A stretch of 22,880 nucleotides of DNA from an uncultured Leuconostoc sp. (GTDB lineage: Bacteria; Bacillota; Bacilli; Lactobacillales; Lactobacillaceae), in assembly GCA_900554745.1 (NCBI GenBank), contig USIU01000005.1:1-22880 (forward strand). The letters run 5' to 3'. The notes under the pieces were generated by a model, which made no database searches, had not been told where the DNA came from, and worked only from the letters and a program-made list of their open reading frames with translations. Each line of letters begins with the position of its first letter. Positions within the stretch are counted from its first letter, which is position 1. This document shows positions 21,688-22,880 of this stretch, piece after piece. The position numbers were made by a program, and so were the translations under genes.

Positions 21688-22779
21688 ATGCGAAAAAAAA
21701 GTAAAATCATTGCCGCGATTGCGGCAATTTGTTTGTTTATCGGGATTGGTGTTTTACTATGGCCGCTGAATGGCTACATTGAGAGCCCCGGTGAGGCGGA
21801 TGACTTAGCGAAGTTTGTTAAAATCGGTGGGAAAAATGATACGGCCAAAGGTCGATATAACATTACCTCGGTTTATCTATCTAAAGCTAATGTCTTCGGC
21901 TATTTGCAAACCAAAATCAATCCACAATTATCCTATGCGTCTGCCGAAGAAGTCACTGGTGGTGAAAGTTCGGCGGTCTTTGCTAAAGTACAGAATTTTT
22001 ATATGCAAAGTGCGATTGCTAATGCTGAACAAGTTGCCTTTAAAAAGGCGCAACGGCCCATTAGCACCAGCTATCGGGGTATTTATGTGTTGAGTGTGAA
22101 TGATAATTCGCATTTCAAACATAGTATTCAGGTTGGGGATACCATCACGGCAGTTGACGGGCACCATTATGACAATTCCGATGGGTTTATTAAATATTTG
22201 GCCGATAAAAAACCTGGGGTCAAAGTGACAATCGACTATCTTCGGGATGGCAAACCCGGTCAAACGACTGGGAAAACCATTAAATTACCAAGTACCCGTT
22301 CACCAGAATATCCGAATGGGCGTTCTGGCATTGGGATTGTGCTAACTGATAACGTTGCCGTTACGACAGATCCTAAAGTTGAAGTTGATCCTGGCCAAAT
22401 TGGCGGGCCGTCAGGTGGGTTAATGTTCACCCTGCAAATTTATGATCAGCTGACTGGCAATCACTTAGCCAAGGGGCGTAACATTTCTGGCACTGGTACG
22501 ATGAATGTAAACGGTTATGTTGGTGAAATTGGGGGTATTGATAAAAAGGTCATTGCGGCCAAAGAAGCCGGCTCAACCATCTTCTTTGCCCCATATGTCG
22601 CACCAACTAAAGAACTATTAAAGTACGAAGAACAACATAAAACGAACTACCAATTGGCACGTGATACGGCCAAAAAATATGCGCCAACGGTCAAGGTTAT
22701 TCCAGTTCAAACATTTGACGATGCGGTCAATTATCTGGCAACCGGAAAAATCATTAAAACAACGGATAAACCACAATAA
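21688..22779 (+). CDS. sepM: SepM/YlbL family PDZ and Lon-like serine protease
   Basis: The protein has 363 residues: a basic start, one membrane helix (about 6-27), an extracellular region, a PDZ domain (about 125-205, GIYVLSVNDNSHFKHSIQVG) and a Lon (S16) protease domain (about 230-345). The catalytic serine is S242 in GGPSGG and the lysine is probably K287 in GGIDKKVIAA. In streptococci SepM trims the competence pheromone CSP outside the cell; YlbL in Bacillus degrades the division inhibitor YneA. The target here is unknown. The ATG touches the coaD stop with no gap and only a weak site (AACGG) inside coaD, so its translation is probably coupled. No terminator follows directly. Confidence 0.94.
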   Translation: MRKKSKIIAAIAAICLFIGIGVLLWPLNGYIESPGEADDLAKFVKIGGKNDTAKGRYNITSVYLSKANVFGYLQTKINPQLSYASAEEVTGGESSAVFAKVQNFYMQSAIANAEQVAFKKAQRPISTSYRGIYVLSVNDNSHFKHSIQVGDTITAVDGHHYDNSDGFIKYLADKKPGVKVTIDYLRDGKPGQTTGKTIKLPSTRSPEYPNGRSGIGIVLTDNVAVTTDPKVEVDPGQIGGPSGGLMFTLQIYDQLTGNHLAKGRNISGTGTMNVNGYVGEIGGIDKKVIAAKEAGSTIFFAPYVAPTKELLKYEEQHKTNYQLARDTAKKYAPTVKVIPVQTFDDAVNYLATGKIIKTTDKPQ

Positions 22780-22880
22780 AAATAACGACAGCGGCGTGTG
22801 ACCTGAACCCTAAATCGTGATGATGTCGCTCACGTGCCATCTTTTCTTAAACTAACGCATAAAGGCGTTGGGTTCAAGGT
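22780..22880. other. Noncoding end of the window with several inverted repeats
   Basis: No ORF or known RNA family is recognised. GGCGTGTGA (22793-22801) can pair with TCACGTGCC (22830-22838) in a 9-bp stem with two G-U pairs; ACCTGAACCC (22801-22810) is nearly complementary to GGGTTCAAGGT (22870-22880); AACGC and GCGTT (22854-22858, 22865-22869) form a small hairpin. There is no T run typical of a terminator. The GGGTTCAAGG at the end resembles a tRNA T arm but lacks the needed pairing. Confidence 0.4.

Noticed and set aside
22865..22880. GGCGTTGGGTTCAAGG looks like a tRNA T arm
   Set aside because: The T-loop would end in G instead of a pyrimidine and be followed by T instead of the conserved C61, and no acceptor or anticodon parts precede it.

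Overview
The window reads as a stretch of core chromosome from a lactic acid bacterium (Firmicutes, Lactobacillales). The best guess is Weissella or a close Leuconostoc-type relative. The support is: strong Shine-Dalgarno sites matching a Gram-positive anti-SD, a cydABDC-type respiratory locus, the Bacillus-like gene order xseA-xseB-ispA-tlyA-argR-recN with dxs missing (as expected where isoprenoids come from mevalonate), a PurBox-like operator, and very glutamine-rich proteins. The genus assignment is inference only.

Layout. (1) 1-4631: the 3' end of cydB, a terminator with a promoter inside it, then cydD-cydC (ABC exporter needed for cytochrome bd assembly) and a membrane-anchored glucosaminidase, joined by overlapping stop and start codons. 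(2) 4632-10221: a DNA repair unit, pcrA-ligA-camS. A LexA/DinR-type box overlaps the -35 region of the pcrA promoter, and a second likely promoter precedes ligA. (3) 10222-15700: xseA-xseB-ispA-tlyA-argR-recN, very tightly packed, driven by an extended -10 promoter only 6 nt from the xseA start codon, so the mRNA is probably leaderless. A bidirectional terminator closes it. (4) 15705-17012, minus strand: an NCS2/AzgA-like purine permease whose upstream region carries an inverted PurBox-like pair and a cre-like sequence. (5) 17293-22779: gpmA, an M42 glutamyl aminopeptidase with a TTG start, a SEDS cell-wall polymerase (probably ftsW), ylbG, rsmD, coaD and sepM, all plus strand with no terminator seen between them. 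(6) 22780-22880: noncoding sequence with several inverted repeats and no gene recognised.

All coding sequence is assigned to known families. I see no mobile element, CRISPR array, tRNA, rRNA or phage gene, and no new multi-gene system. The points worth a second look are regulatory: the leaderless xseA promoter with a perfect 22-bp palindrome next to it, the LexA-type box at pcrA, the promoter buried in the cydB terminator followed by a switch-like inverted repeat, and the PurBox pair. Among the proteins, the CamS homologue has no lipobox cysteine and the ArgR has a changed arginine-binding motif. All sites were found by reading; no alignment or folding was run.
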